From positions 1-49,145 of the forward strand of contig PCCP01000107.1 in assembly GCA_002731775.1 (NCBI GenBank): 49,145 nucleotides of DNA. Direction: 5' to 3'. Below, piece after piece: positions 18,183 to 27,950 of this stretch. The DNA is from Gammaproteobacteria bacterium. GTDB taxonomy: Bacteria; Pseudomonadota; Gammaproteobacteria; Pseudomonadales; Pseudohongiellaceae. Below the pieces are notes generated by a model. That model was not told the DNA's origin, searched no databases, and worked only from the letters and a program-made list of their open reading frames with translations. The translations under genes were made by a program, and so were the position numbers. The first letter of the stretch is position 1. Every line of letters begins with the position of its first letter.

Positions 18183-19505
18183 ATGACGAAAAATAGTGAC
18201 ATGATCGAATGGTTCAGAGCTTCTACCAGCTACATCAATGCTCACCGCCATAAGATATTTGTGGTGCTTCTCAGTGGTGAAGCGCTGGCGGATAAAAACT
18301 TTTCCAACATCGTCCATGACTTGAGCCTGTTACACAGTCTCGGCGTGAGACTGGTTCTGGTGCACGGAGCAAGACCTCAAATCACGGCAGCCCTGGGAAA
18401 GGCAGGCACCGAATCCAGCTATCACCGAAATCTACGAATTACTGAAAGCAGCTGTATCGAAACCGTCAAGCAAACCGTAGGTGGCCTCAGCGTAGGTATC
18501 GAATCACTGTTTTCGATGGGGTTGAGCGATTCACCCATGCACGGCGCCGACATCCGTCTGTGTCGAGGCAACTTCGTCACTGCAAAACCGGTCGGTGTTC
18601 ACGACGGTGTGGATTATCACTTCACCGGCACGGTGCGAAAAATCAAGACTCCCGCAATCGAACAACAACTGGATCAGGGCAATATCGTGTTGCTGTCAAA
18701 TCTCGGCTATTCATTGAGCGGCGAAATCTTCAATCTGAGTGCAGAAGAAATCGCCACCGAAACAGCTATTGCCCTGAAAGCAGACAAGCTGATACTGCTG
18801 ATTCCGGGAGAAGGCGTTCTCAACGAGAAGCGAGAGCTGGTGCCGTCACTTACGAAAGAAGACGCCAGGCACTATGTCGACAGCCTGAACCAGGCGGACG
18901 ATGAAGACTCACGCTGCTTAAGCCAGGCACTGCAAGCTGGATTATGTGCCCACGACAACGGCGTGCATCGCTCTCACCTTATCAGTTTTAAAACCAATGG
19001 CGCACTGTTGCAAGAACTGTTTACGCGAGAGGGCAGTGGCAGCCTGATCAGTAATGACAATTTTGATTTACTACGCACCGCCACTATCGATGATGTCGCA
19101 GGAATTCTTAAGCTGATCAGGCCCCTGGAAGAGAACGGAACCCTGGTGATCCGTTCACGGGAGTTGCTGGAAACCGAAATTGAAAACTTCAAGCTTGTCG
19201 AGTTGGAAGACACGATCATCGCCTGTGCCGCACTCTACGAAATAAGTGACGACTGTGGTGAAATCGCATGTATCGCCATACATCCTCAATATCAAGGCAA
19301 CGGCTACGGCGATCGCTTGCTGTCAAGCCTGGAAACCGCGGCGCGTAAAAACGGCCTGAAACGACTATTCGTACTGACGACCGTGGCCGCTCACTGGTTT
19401 TTGGAAAAAGGCTTTGAGGAGGGAGAGTTAAGTGACCTACCTCAACAGCGTCAGCAACTCTACAACTTCCAAAGAAACTCCAAGGTATTCATCAAGCAGT
19501 TGTGA
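18183..19505 (+). CDS. argA: Amino-acid N-acetyltransferase (N-acetylglutamate synthase)
   Basis: 440 residues, the length of classic ArgA. First, normally arginine-inhibited, step of arginine synthesis: glutamate plus acetyl-CoA. The N-terminal amino-acid-kinase-like domain (residues 1-290) has FVVLLSGEAL and LVLVHGARPQI; the C-terminal GNAT domain (295-440) has the acetyl-CoA loop IHPQYQGNGYGDRLL. The 3' end overlaps the convergent folA gene by 14 bp. Confidence 0.95.
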   Translation: MTKNSDMIEWFRASTSYINAHRHKIFVVLLSGEALADKNFSNIVHDLSLLHSLGVRLVLVHGARPQITAALGKAGTESSYHRNLRITESSCIETVKQTVGGLSVGIESLFSMGLSDSPMHGADIRLCRGNFVTAKPVGVHDGVDYHFTGTVRKIKTPAIEQQLDQGNIVLLSNLGYSLSGEIFNLSAEEIATETAIALKADKLILLIPGEGVLNEKRELVPSLTKEDARHYVDSLNQADDEDSRCLSQALQAGLCAHDNGVHRSHLISFKTNGALLQELFTREGSGSLISNDNFDLLRTATIDDVAGILKLIRPLEENGTLVIRSRELLETEIENFKLVELEDTIIACAALYEISDDCGEIACIAIHPQYQGNGYGDRLLSSLETAARKNGLKRLFVLTTVAAHWFLEKGFEEGELSDLPQQRQQLYNFQRNSKVFIKQL

Positions 19506-20058
19506 TCCCTTGGTTGCAACATCGCCCTGGCTCATAAGGGGATGCATCAGGCCCGCTAATTCGTTCTAAAATGCAAATACTGTAGTCGTAGGGGTTTGAG
19601 TCACTGTGTTGGAAATTCTGGCGGTTAACTTCCTGCCACTGCGCTTCGTCAAAATCGGCAAGCAAGGTATCTCCTTCCACCTGAGCGTGAACGCGGGTGA
19701 GATGGAATCGGTTTGCAAGGGGCAGAGCCGCCTGGTAAATTCCCGCCCCTCCGATCACGAAGGCCTCTTCGGAACCATCAATTACGGAGATGGACTCAGC
19801 CAGCTTTATCGCTTCTGGCAGTGAACCGACGATCCGTGCTCCCTCGGCCCTGTAGTCCGGGTTTAAAGTGATCACTATATTGGTGCGGCCCGGTAGAGGC
19901 CGGCCGATAGATTCCCAGGTCTTGCGACCCATGATTATGCAGTTTCCCATGGTAGCGCGTTTAAAATGTCTGAGATCTTCGGAAAGGTTCCAGGGCAAAC
20001 TATTATTTCTACCGATCACACGATTCTCAGCCATGGCACAGATTAGGGATAGTTTCAT
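19492..20058 (-). CDS. folA: Dihydrofolate reductase
   Basis: 188 residues, about 20 longer than E. coli FolA because of a C-terminal tail after ISGPDASPYEP. Reduces dihydrofolate with NADPH, regenerating the cofactor used up by ThyA next door. N-terminal SLICAMAENRVIGRNNSLPW, the catalytic acidic residue in LSEDLRHFKR, IIMGRKTWESIGRPLPGRTN and GGAGIYQAALP are all canonical. It is 38 bp downstream of thyA on the same strand and overlaps argA tail-to-tail. Confidence 0.96.
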   Translation of the reverse strand: MKLSLICAMAENRVIGRNNSLPWNLSEDLRHFKRATMGNCIIMGRKTWESIGRPLPGRTNIVITLNPDYRAEGARIVGSLPEAIKLAESISVIDGSEEAFVIGGAGIYQAALPLANRFHLTRVHAQVEGDTLLADFDEAQWQEVNRQNFQHSDSNPYDYSICILERISGPDASPYEPGRCCNQGITTA

Positions 20059-20096
20059 GGCATAAATCCTCTCGCAGCTTATTGAAAAACAGCCTG

Positions 20097-20948
20097 CTAA
20101 ACAGAAAAGGGATAGGCAATCGCCTCATGATGCTCGTAGCCCTCGACCTCGAAATCATCCATGCTCACCCAGGTTTCAATGTCCTTGAGAGATTTGATGT
20201 CAGGGTTAATATGCAATAGTGGTGAGGCAAAGGGCGCTCGCTTCAGCTGGACGGTTCGCATCAATTCGAGCTGATCCTCGTAAATATGGGCATTGACGAT
20301 CTTGTGGTAGGCAAGCCCCGGAGTCTTGCCGGTGATCTGTGCAATTAATGCGAGTAGAGCAAAAACCTGGATCTGGTTGAAGTTCAAGCCAAGGGGTACA
20401 TCGCAGGAGCGCTGGTAGCTGGTGAGATAGAGTGTGTCCCCCAGCAGGGAGAAGGTATGGGTATGCATGCAGGGACGTAGACAGCCTAGCTCGAACTCTC
20501 CCGGGTTGTAGAAAGTCAGGATCTCACCCCGGTCATCGATGCCCCGGGACAGGTTATCGACAAGCTTTGCCAGCTGGTCCAGGGAGCTGCCATCCGGCTT
20601 GCGCCAACTGCGCCCCTGCACGCCGTAAACCCGCCCCATATCGTCCCTGCCCTTGCGCACCGGGTTATTCAGCCAGGCCTTATTCTCATTGGCATTGGCA
20701 TCCCAGGATCTGGTGCCCAATGCCCTGAAATCGGCGGCATTGTCGTAGCCGCGCAAATAACCAAGTAACTCGGCTATGGCCGCCTTCCAAAAACTTTTCC
20801 GGGTAGTGATGATGGGAAACTGGTTCTGGGCAACATCATAGTAAAGATCGGCATTAATCGTCGTAAGACACTTTTTGCCAGTGCGTGCATTCTCAACCCA
20901 CACGCCTTGATCAATTATCCGTTGGCATAAACTCAGGTATTGTTGCAT
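20097..20948 (-). CDS. thyA: Thymidylate synthase
   Basis: 283 residues. Methylates dUMP to dTMP with methylene-tetrahydrofolate. The nucleophile cysteine is in [14 protein letters not shown], followed by [14 protein letters not shown] (dUMP phosphate site) and [13 protein letters not shown]. The PCMHTHTF variant of the usual PCH-x3-QF signature matches the subtype I recall from Pseudomonas. It lies between lgt (51 bp upstream) and folA in a leftward operon. Confidence 0.95.
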   Translation of the reverse strand: MQQYLSLCQRIIDQGVWVENARTGKKCLTTINADLYYDVAQNQFPIITTRKSFWKAAIAELLGYLRGYDNAADFRALGTRSWDANANENKAWLNNPVRKGRDDMGRVYGVQGRSWRKPDGSSLDQLAKLVDNLSRGIDDRGEILTFYNPGEFELGCLRPCMHTHTFSLLGDTLYLTSYQRSCDVPLGLNFNQIQVFALLALIAQITGKTPGLAYHKIVNAHIYEDQLELMRTVQLKRAPFASPLLHINPDIKSLKDIETWVSMDDFEVEGYEHHEAIAYPFSV

Positions 20949-20999
20949 TAGTCGATTGCGCTCATTTCAATTCCAGGCGTTCTGAGGAGCCTCTGATTA

Positions 21000-21797
21000 T
21001 CACCATCTCGCCAAAGCTTCGCTTCGGTTGTAGGAAAAATACAGCAGCAGCAATCCGGCTATCACCATGGGAGCAGACAATAGCTGGCCCATGGTCAGCC
21101 AGTCCAATGCGATAAACCCGATATCCTGGTCCGGTTGACGAAAAAACTCGATGAAAAATCGGAAGCTGCCATAGGCGATTGCGAACATCGCGGCCACGGC
21201 GCATCGCGGTCTGGATCTGGCGGAAAACCACCATACAATGCAAAACAAGGCGACACCCTCCAATGCGAATTCATACAGTTGGGAAGGATGCCTCGGCAGT
21301 TGATCGACATGGGGAAACACCATGCCCCAGGCGGCTTCTGTGGGTCTTCCCCACAACTCGCCACCGATAAAATTGCCAATTCGTCCTACGCCCAGGCCGA
21401 AGGGCACGATCGGTGCGACAAAATCCATGATTTCAAACAGGGTCTTGTTGAGGCTCCTCGAATAGAAGTAAAGCGCCAGCAGCACGCCAAGGAAGCCACC
21501 GTGAAAAGACATGCCACCTTCCCATACCCGGAGCAGCCAGACTGGATCGCTGAGGAAGCGATCGAAATTATAGAAGAAAACCGACCCCATTCTGCCGCCC
21601 AATACTGCACCGAGGGCACCATAGAATATCAGATCAGAAATCTGGTCTGACGTCCACGAGCCTGGATTTTTTTTGGCCCGATAAGAAGCGAGTGCCCAGG
21701 CTCCACCGAAGGCCACGATGTACATGATGCCATACCAGTGAATACTGATGGGTCCCAGGGCAAAAGCAACGGGATCAATTTGAGGAAATGTAAACAT
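21000..21797 (-). CDS. lgt: Prolipoprotein diacylglyceryl transferase
   Basis: 265 residues with about seven membrane segments. Transfers diacylglycerol from phosphatidylglycerol to the lipobox cysteine of prolipoproteins in the inner membrane. The diagnostic GLGVGRIGNFIGGELWGRPT and the essential-histidine region GGMSFHGGFLGV are present. First gene of a leftward lgt-thyA-folA run; its stop codon neighbours a CCTCTGATTAT repeat copy on the other strand. Confidence 0.96.
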   Translation of the reverse strand: MFTFPQIDPVAFALGPISIHWYGIMYIVAFGGAWALASYRAKKNPGSWTSDQISDLIFYGALGAVLGGRMGSVFFYNFDRFLSDPVWLLRVWEGGMSFHGGFLGVLLALYFYSRSLNKTLFEIMDFVAPIVPFGLGVGRIGNFIGGELWGRPTEAAWGMVFPHVDQLPRHPSQLYEFALEGVALFCIVWWFSARSRPRCAVAAMFAIAYGSFRFFIEFFRQPDQDIGFIALDWLTMGQLLSAPMVIAGLLLLYFSYNRSEALARW

Positions 21798-21933
21798 GGG
21801 ATTCTATGTGGTTTCTCGCGGTGTAAAGCCTGGTTAAAAAACGCTCTTGTAGATCTCCAGTATAACACTTTAGCTGAAGAATCTATTCGACAACGCTATT
21901 CAACAGCCACCAATAAACGGTAACATTTGTCTA

Positions 21934-22722
21934 ATGTGTCTTATCATATTTGCTTACCAGGCAGACTCGCGTTATTCCCTGGTTGTCGCTGCAAACCGGG
22001 ATGAATTCTTCAGCCGATCCACCAGGGATGCCGATTTCTGGAAAGATAATGGCTCTCATAGTCGCATTCTCGGGGGCAAAGATTTGGTAGCCGGCGGCAC
22101 CTGGCTCGGCCTGACCACCTCCGGTCGCTTCGCTGCCGTAACCAATATTCGTGATCCGTCGCAAGCAGAGCGCAAACCGAAATCTCGCGGCGAACTTAGC
22201 CTCAATTTTCTTGCTGGCACCGAAACGCCAGCAGCGTACTGTCAGTCCCTGGGTAGCCATTTCAATCAGTACGCCGGCTATAACCTGCTGATCGGCGATG
22301 GCAATGAGATGTTTTACCTAAACAACCTCGAAGCCGAATTGCATCAACTGGTGCCCGGTATCTATGGGCTCTCAAATGGTCAGCTCAATTCGCCATGGCC
22401 AAAGATCGAGCATGGTCGCCAGCAATTGAAGCTGCTGCTGGATTGTGATGCGGAGCTGACAACCGACCAATTGATCCCGATGATGGGCAATCGGACCCAG
22501 GCTAAAGATGCAGACCTTCCCGACACCGGGATTCCCTTAGAGCTGGAACGCAGATTGTCTTCCGCCTTTATCCAAAACCCGGAACGGCAATATGGAACCC
22601 GCTGTTCGACAGCGATTATTGTAGCTAGCAATGGTGAGACCAGATTTAGCGAACAGAACTACGACGAATCTGGTAATCGGGCCACTGCTCACTTCTTCAA
22701 ATTTAATCTTGATAGCCTCTGA
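21934..22722 (+). CDS. NRDE (TANGO2-like) family protein
   Basis: 262 residues. It begins MCLIIFAY with the conserved Cys2 and carries AANRDEFFSRST, the NRDE motif that names the family, then FAAVTNIRDP and RYGT-like QYGTRCSTAIIV. Possible N-terminal-nucleophile-hydrolase fold; TANGO2 relatives have been connected with heme or lipid handling in other organisms, so the function here is open. It is divergent from lgt (136 bp) and ends in a repeat copy whose CCTCTGA supplies the TGA stop. Confidence 0.9.
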   Translation: MCLIIFAYQADSRYSLVVAANRDEFFSRSTRDADFWKDNGSHSRILGGKDLVAGGTWLGLTTSGRFAAVTNIRDPSQAERKPKSRGELSLNFLAGTETPAAYCQSLGSHFNQYAGYNLLIGDGNEMFYLNNLEAELHQLVPGIYGLSNGQLNSPWPKIEHGRQQLKLLLDCDAELTTDQLIPMMGNRTQAKDADLPDTGIPLELERRLSSAFIQNPERQYGTRCSTAIIVASNGETRFSEQNYDESGNRATAHFFKFNLDSL

Positions 22723-23076
22723 ACAGCTCCATGAAAGCTCTATAGTAGGGCGTAGGAACTCATCGAAACCCAGGCACGCTCAGCTTCGCTGTGGTGATGA
22801 AAAATACGAATTTCCGACATTGCACCTTCTTACGCTGGATCAAAATTCCACCTGGCTGCTGTTGTATTATTCGACTTGAAGACGGTAATACCAAGTAAGA
22901 GGCTTTTGTCGGCGCGTTTCGCGAAGTCCTTTCCAGCTACCCCCCAAGGCAGGTTGTTGGTAGTGCGCGCTGATTAGGTAGTATAAGTATCAGGCATCGC
23001 TTACAATTTGCCCGTCAGAATCAGAGGGGCGTGATCGCCCCTCAGCATACCACTTGTTTAAGATCAGGAGAGACTC
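22723..23076. other. 354-bp gap with hairpin and repeat copies
   Basis: No gene of normal size is supported. It starts with a copy of the dispersed repeat (22712-22725), has a second partial one near 22971-22985, and contains a perfect inverted repeat at 23025-23044 (GAGGGGCG and CGCCCCTC around TGAT) with no T run after it. The last 35 bp lead to a good ribosome binding site for the small ORF at 23077. Confidence 0.5.
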
Positions 23077-23172
23077 ATGGCAAGAGTTGGCGTTCCTGAA
23101 TACTATTGCCAAGCTCTAATGATGATAATTCCTCTCCACGATCGACGTTTCTCATCTCTGAATAACCCATGA
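23077..23172 (+). CDS. Possible 31-residue leader or small ORF before carbonic anhydrase
   Basis: ATG at 23077 follows AGGAG (23066-23070) at 6-bp spacing, a better site than the one before the carbonic anhydrase. The 31-codon frame begins MARVGVPEYYCQ and its TGA overlaps the carbonic anhydrase start as ATGA at 23169, the arrangement of translational coupling. The product shows no known domain. A perfect hairpin stands 32 bp upstream. It could be a leader peptide or chance. Confidence 0.35.
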   Translation: MARVGVPEYYCQALMMIIPLHDRRFSSLNNP

Positions 23173-23804
23173 TAAGTGCGGAAAAAGCCTTACAAAGATT
23201 GAAAGAAGGTAATCTTCGTTTCCGGTCACATGATCACTCTGACGTGGAAATTGGCTCTATGAGTCGAAACCGGTTAATTCATGCACAATCACCTTTTGCA
23301 ATTATTCTCGGCTGCTCTGATTCAAGAGTCCCTGCGGAACTGGTTTTTGGCCTGGGCCTGGGTGATCTTTTTGTTATTCGGGTGGCCGGAAATATTGTTG
23401 CGCCATCCCAAATTGGCAGTATTGAATTTGCCGCCGAGAAATTCAGCACTCACCTCGTTGTGGTGATGGGACATTCGTTGTGCGGTGCAGTCGAGGCAAC
23501 CCTGGAACAACTTCAGCAGCCTACGGATAACCGCTCGCCAAATCTGCGTGCGATCGTGGACCGAATCAGCCCTGCTGTGGAGTCCCTTGTGAAATTCGAT
23601 GCCAAGTCTAGTTCAGGAGACAATACCCCCATGATTACGCCGGAACTCCTGGATCAGGCTGTGCGCTCCAATATAAAGGCTTCAGTGGATAAGCTCCACC
23701 AGGGCTCGGAAATTCTCAAAGCCTTGATCAAAAACGATAAGTTACTGATCATGGGCGCCGAGTATTTTCTTGAAACAGGCGAAGTCGAATTCTTCAGTAG
23801 CTGA
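23169..23804 (+). CDS. Beta-class carbonic anhydrase
   Basis: 211 residues. Interconverts CO2 and bicarbonate with a zinc centre. Zinc ligands Cys49 and Asp51 (with Arg53) lie in LGCSDSRVPAE; His102 and Cys105 lie in GHSLCGAVEA, the complete beta-CA set. The length is typical and there is no signal peptide, so it is cytosolic. It converges on ptsP (194-bp gap). Start uncertain only because it overlaps a small upstream frame. Confidence 0.95.
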   Translation: MISAEKALQRLKEGNLRFRSHDHSDVEIGSMSRNRLIHAQSPFAIILGCSDSRVPAELVFGLGLGDLFVIRVAGNIVAPSQIGSIEFAAEKFSTHLVVVMGHSLCGAVEATLEQLQQPTDNRSPNLRAIVDRISPAVESLVKFDAKSSSGDNTPMITPELLDQAVRSNIKASVDKLHQGSEILKALIKNDKLLIMGAEYFLETGEVEFFSS

Positions 23805-23881
23805 TGGGGAATCGAGTCAAGCACTGCGCGTAGCCGAGCTGCGCCAGCCTGCAACTGTCGCCGCTGCACTTTCTCAAATAT

Positions 23882-23998
23882 TTAGAAATTGAAGCTGTCA
23901 CCGTTAACCATGACATGCACCGCGATACTAGCGTCATAGCCTATACCGATGGCCCACATCCACTTCAGGTGAGAGAAAAAAGGCAGGGCGAGAAATGC
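23882..23998 (-). pseudogene. Possible fragment of a membrane protein after ptsP
   Basis: Directly after the ptsP TAG, in the same frame, 38 codons are open and read like a membrane-protein tail (ALPFFSHLKWMWAIGIGYDA then a second hydrophobic stretch to VNGDSFNF and TAA). Pseudomonas has extra genes in this place between ptsP and lgt. I cannot name the family; it may be chance. Confidence 0.2.
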
Positions 23999-26272
23999 CT
24001 AGTTGGTTCTCGACGAACGCAGCAACCGATCTACACCAGCATTGTAGAGCGTTAGATCGACAACGCTTCGAATCGTTTGTGCATCATCGAGATGCATGAC
24101 CTGGTCCAGTAAATCCTGAGCCGCCTCCAGGCTGATGCTGCGAATTACCGATTTTACCTTCAAAAGTGCGCCGGCGTTCATCGACAATACATCGAAACCC
24201 ATCGCCACCAGCAACACCGCAGCACCGGGGTCCCCTGCCATCTCTCCACAAATGCTCACTGGTACGCCTTCGGAACTGGCTTCGAGAACGACCTGTTGCA
24301 GGGCGCTGAGGACAGCCGGATGAAACGCCGTATAAAGATCGGCGACCCTGGGATTGTTGCGGTCTACCGCCAGTATGTATTGGGTTAAGTCATTGCTGCC
24401 AACGGAAACGAAATCCACCAGCTTCGCGAGGGCACGAGTTTGATACACTGCCGCCGGCAACTCGATCATGACACCTATAGGCGGAAACCTGACATCCAGC
24501 CCTTCCTGCAGTAATTCGCGGTGGGATTTCTTTATCAATTGGAGCGCCGCGCTGACCTCGTTTACGTTGCTCACCATAGGCAACATGATTTGCAAATTCT
24601 CCAGACCGATACTGGCCCGCAGCATCGCGCTTATTTGGGCGGTGAAAATCTCGGGATGATCGAGAGTCACACGAATTCCACGCCAACCCAGAAAAGGGTT
24701 TTCCTCTTCGATAGGGAAATAGGACAGGGACTTGTCTCCCCCAATATCGAGAGTTCTCATAGTGACGAGCATTGGCGCAAAGGCTTCTAGCTGGTCACGA
24801 TAAATTTTGCACTGCTCCATTTCGCTGGGAAATCGCTCACTGAGCAGGAAGGGTATTTCTGTTCTGAACAGACCTATCCCTTCTGCTCCCTGATCGAGAG
24901 AATGCATGACATCTGTCATCAGCCCCGTGTTCACCCAGAGGTGAACTCGATGCCGGTCGGTGGTTTCACATGGCAGACCCTTGAGCCCTTCCAAACCCTC
25001 GGTTAATTGATCTTGCTCCTTTATCGTCTCCAGAAATCGAGTTCGTAATTCATCCGACGGATTAGCGATTACCTCGCCCTGATAACCATCGACGATAATT
25101 TCCCTGCCATCTAATTTGTTATAGGGAAGATCGACGACCCCCATGACAGTTGGAATACCCATGGTCCGAGCGAGAATGGCTACATGCGAGTTGCCTGAGC
25201 CTCTAATTGAGATCAGGCCTTTCAGCTTATCCTTCGGTACCTCGACCAACATCGCCGGCGTTAATTCTTCGCTGACCAGAATAGTATTATCGTGGTATTC
25301 AGTTTCGACCTGCTCCTTGTCCTGCAGATAAAATAATACGCGACTGCACAGGTCCTTGATATCAATAGCACGTTCGCTCAGGTAAGGATCATTCATTTCT
25401 TCAAATTTTCGGACGTGTTCATTCGCTACGTAGGCTAGCGCGCCCTGTGCCCATATGCCCGTCTTGATTCTCTCGACAACTTCATTGCCCAGCGCTTTAT
25501 CATCCAGCATTCGTAAATAGACATCGAACAGCTGCCGTTCTTCCTCAGCCACGTGACCGGCAAGTTTGCCATGCAAAACCCGCATGTCTTCTCTAACGTT
25601 ATTTAAACAGCTGTTAAAAAATTCAATTTCCCTGTCGATATTCTTGGCGGTACGAACTGGAATCTGACTGAGATCAGCAAGGGGGAATACCACCACCACC
25701 TGCCCTATCGCTACCCCGGAAGAACCAGAGACACCCCGGAACACCGTGTCAGATGTCTTGTGGCCGGAAGGACTGATGCCTTCTATTGCCCCGGTGGCTT
25801 CGGCATGGGCAATAACCCCGGCTAGCTGAGCCGAGAGGGTTATAAGAAAAGCTTCTTCGCTTTCGTCGAAACGGCGACGCTCTTCGTGTTGAACGATCAG
25901 CACACCGAGGACTGCACGGTGATGGATGATGGGCACACCCAGGAAGGCGTGAAATACTTCTTCGCCAGTTTCCTGCAGATAGTGGTAACTGGGATGCAGC
26001 GGGGCATCCTCCAGATTAATAGGTTCGGCATGCTTTGCAACCAGACCCACCAGGCCTTCGCCTACGGCGAGACTGACATGCCCTACTGCCTTTGCATTTA
26101 ATCCGTCTGACGCCATCAAGACATGGCTGTTGATATCCGCATCGAACAGGAAAACCGAACATACCTGTGTGTCCAATGCTTCGCGAACCCGACTCACAAT
26201 GATATTCAGTGTCGACTGCAGATCTTTTGCCGCATTGACTTTTTGAACGATGCCGCGCAATTGGTCCAGCAT
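23999..26272 (-). CDS. ptsP: Phosphoenolpyruvate-protein phosphotransferase PtsP (EI-Ntr)
   Basis: 757 residues from the ATG at 26272, chosen because MLDQLRGIVQKVNAAKDLQ is the family N-terminus; a longer frame to 26317 is not conserved-looking. GAF sensory domain (residues 15-160), then the enzyme I fold: phospho-histidine 363 in GSGNSHVAILARTMGIPTV, PEP-binding GIGLFRTEIPFL, GGDKSLSYFPIEEENPFLGW and ICGEMAGDPGA. It passes phosphate from PEP to NPr in the nitrogen PTS, sensing glutamine and alpha-ketoglutarate through GAF in other species. rppH is 111 bp upstream, a long-conserved pairing. Confidence 0.95.
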   Translation of the reverse strand: MLDQLRGIVQKVNAAKDLQSTLNIIVSRVREALDTQVCSVFLFDADINSHVLMASDGLNAKAVGHVSLAVGEGLVGLVAKHAEPINLEDAPLHPSYHYLQETGEEVFHAFLGVPIIHHRAVLGVLIVQHEERRRFDESEEAFLITLSAQLAGVIAHAEATGAIEGISPSGHKTSDTVFRGVSGSSGVAIGQVVVVFPLADLSQIPVRTAKNIDREIEFFNSCLNNVREDMRVLHGKLAGHVAEEERQLFDVYLRMLDDKALGNEVVERIKTGIWAQGALAYVANEHVRKFEEMNDPYLSERAIDIKDLCSRVLFYLQDKEQVETEYHDNTILVSEELTPAMLVEVPKDKLKGLISIRGSGNSHVAILARTMGIPTVMGVVDLPYNKLDGREIIVDGYQGEVIANPSDELRTRFLETIKEQDQLTEGLEGLKGLPCETTDRHRVHLWVNTGLMTDVMHSLDQGAEGIGLFRTEIPFLLSERFPSEMEQCKIYRDQLEAFAPMLVTMRTLDIGGDKSLSYFPIEEENPFLGWRGIRVTLDHPEIFTAQISAMLRASIGLENLQIMLPMVSNVNEVSAALQLIKKSHRELLQEGLDVRFPPIGVMIELPAAVYQTRALAKLVDFVSVGSNDLTQYILAVDRNNPRVADLYTAFHPAVLSALQQVVLEASSEGVPVSICGEMAGDPGAAVLLVAMGFDVLSMNAGALLKVKSVIRSISLEAAQDLLDQVMHLDDAQTIRSVVDLTLYNAGVDRLLRSSRTN

Positions 26273-26383
26273 ACTTATTCCCGGTTGTTCCCATCGAATC
26301 GTGGACAGCACCAGCAAATACTCTCAGCGGTGGAGATTCACTTGACCGGTACAAATCGCTTGCTCTTCGGGATTGTCCTGTTT

Positions 26384-26872
26384 TTATTGTTGTTTCATGT
26401 AGCTGTTGAGAGGGCCTAACAGTTCTTGCAAAGCCTTTCGGTAAACACATCTTTTAAATTCAATTACCTGATGAATAGGGTACCAATAATTCACCCAACG
26501 CCAATCATCAAATTCAGGATTCGTGGATTTACCCAACTCCACCTTGTCGTCATCGCTTTCGAGACTCAACAGAAACCATTTCTGTTTCTGGCCGATGCAA
26601 AGTGAATCGGTATTATGCCGAATAAAATTTTCTGGCAGACGGTAATGTAACCAATCATCGGTCTGGTGCAGAATTTTCACGTCCCTTGCACTCAGTCCAA
26701 CTTCTTCATCGAGCTCCCGGAATAGCGCGTCTTCCGGAGATTCGCTGGCTTTAATTCCACCCTGTGGAAACTGCCACGCGCCCTGCCCAATCCGTTTGGC
26801 CCACAGTAAATGCCCCAAACTATTGCAAATCACAATCGCAACATTTAAGCGGAAGCCCCTAGAGTCGATCAC
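26384..26872 (-). CDS. rppH: RNA pyrophosphohydrolase RppH
   Basis: 162 residues. Removes pyrophosphate from 5'-triphosphate mRNA, opening it to RNase E decay. The N-terminus [20 protein letters not shown] and [18 protein letters not shown] lead into the Nudix box (residues 38-60: G-x5-E-x7-R-E-L-D-E-E-V-G-L), complete. C-terminal [20 protein letters not shown] is also family-like. It lies upstream of ptsP on the same strand, as in most gammaproteobacteria. Confidence 0.96.
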   Translation of the reverse strand: MIDSRGFRLNVAIVICNSLGHLLWAKRIGQGAWQFPQGGIKASESPEDALFRELDEEVGLSARDVKILHQTDDWLHYRLPENFIRHNTDSLCIGQKQKWFLLSLESDDDKVELGKSTNPEFDDWRWVNYWYPIHQVIEFKRCVYRKALQELLGPLNSYMKQQ

Positions 26873-27100
26873 TGTTCCCCAGCCTTAGACAAAGCAAAAG
26901 GCTTATTGTTTCACAATCCTGTGGGGCTGATCAATGCCAGGGGGAGGGTAAAATTTATTATTTATTCCATTTATCAATATGTTAGATGTTTTATTAGAGA
27001 ATTATGGAGCAGGTGAATTACCGCAATTATGGTGCTGCACCGCAAAGACAGCGGGTATAATGGCTGCTTTCGAGCCGGTTTTTAAATGCAGGAAGTACGG

Positions 27101-27778
27101 ATGTCGAGGCGATTGGCACTATTCGATTTAGACAACACCCTGTTGGAGGGGGATAGCGATCACGCCTGGGGTGAATTTCTCATTTCCAGGAATCTCGTCG
27201 ATGCAAACGCTCACAGGGCAGAAAATGATAGCTACTATCGGCAATACCAGGAGGGGAAGCTGGACATTCACGGCTATGTGAAATTCACCATGGCCCCTAT
27301 TCTGCAACTATCCTCTGCCAAGAGAAAGGCACTTCACGAAGTGTTCATGCGTGAAACGGTGGCCCCCATGGTACTTGATAAGGCGCTTGCCCTGGTAAAA
27401 CAGCACCGGGATGCTGGTGACTGCTGCCTGATAATCACTGCCACCAATGCGTTCATCACCTCACCGATCGCGGCGATCTTCGGAGTCGATCAGCTCATAG
27501 CGACCGAGCTTGAAATTAAAGATGATTGCCTGACCGGAAATATTGCCGGCACACCCTGTTACCAGGCGGGAAAAGTTGCAAAGCTGGAACAATGGTTGCT
27601 GGCGCAACGACAGCCCCAGGAGCAGCTTTCACTAGCCAACAGTATTTTCTACACTGATTCCGTTAATGATCTGCAATTACTGAAGCAAGTAAAGGTCCCA
27701 GTGGCGGTGGATCCAGACGATCAGCTGAGATCCACCGCGCTCGAGAAGCGCTGGGACATAATCAGTTTACGGGGGTAG
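27101..27778 (+). CDS. HAD-superfamily hydrolase, phosphoserine-phosphatase-like subfamily IB
   Basis: 225 residues from ATG 27101, preceded by AGGAAG at 5-bp spacing; an ATG at 27086 in frame overlaps that site and is less likely. HAD motif I is LALFDLDNTLLEGDSD (nucleophile Asp), motif II LIITATN, the lysine in GKVAKLEQWL and motif IV FYTDSVNDLQLL. The cap is the helical C1 type of SerB relatives, but the substrate is unknown. It sits next to rppH-ptsP as in Pseudomonas. Confidence 0.9.
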   Translation: MSRRLALFDLDNTLLEGDSDHAWGEFLISRNLVDANAHRAENDSYYRQYQEGKLDIHGYVKFTMAPILQLSSAKRKALHEVFMRETVAPMVLDKALALVKQHRDAGDCCLIITATNAFITSPIAAIFGVDQLIATELEIKDDCLTGNIAGTPCYQAGKVAKLEQWLLAQRQPQEQLSLANSIFYTDSVNDLQLLKQVKVPVAVDPDDQLRSTALEKRWDIISLRG

Positions 27779-27950
27779 TCATCACAGCAGTGCTTAGTGC
27801 GCGCCAGAATTGCTTGCAGGCTTCTAATCGGTACTTGCGGGTCACGGCGTGCTGTCTCGCCCTATTTCAGACCCAGTATCGACTCCATTGATGGCTATAT
27901 CGACTACGTGGAAGGTTATCCAGATAGCGGCCTGACGCGAGAGATGTGAA

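Noticed and set aside
22723..23076. Possible second gene fragment in this gap
   Set aside because: No frame longer than a few dozen codons and no recognisable motif.
27779..27950. Protein-like short frame (SPYFRPSIDSIDGYIDYVEG) between the HAD gene and gcvR
   Set aside because: Too short, no start, family not recognised; could be a gene remnant but I cannot support it.
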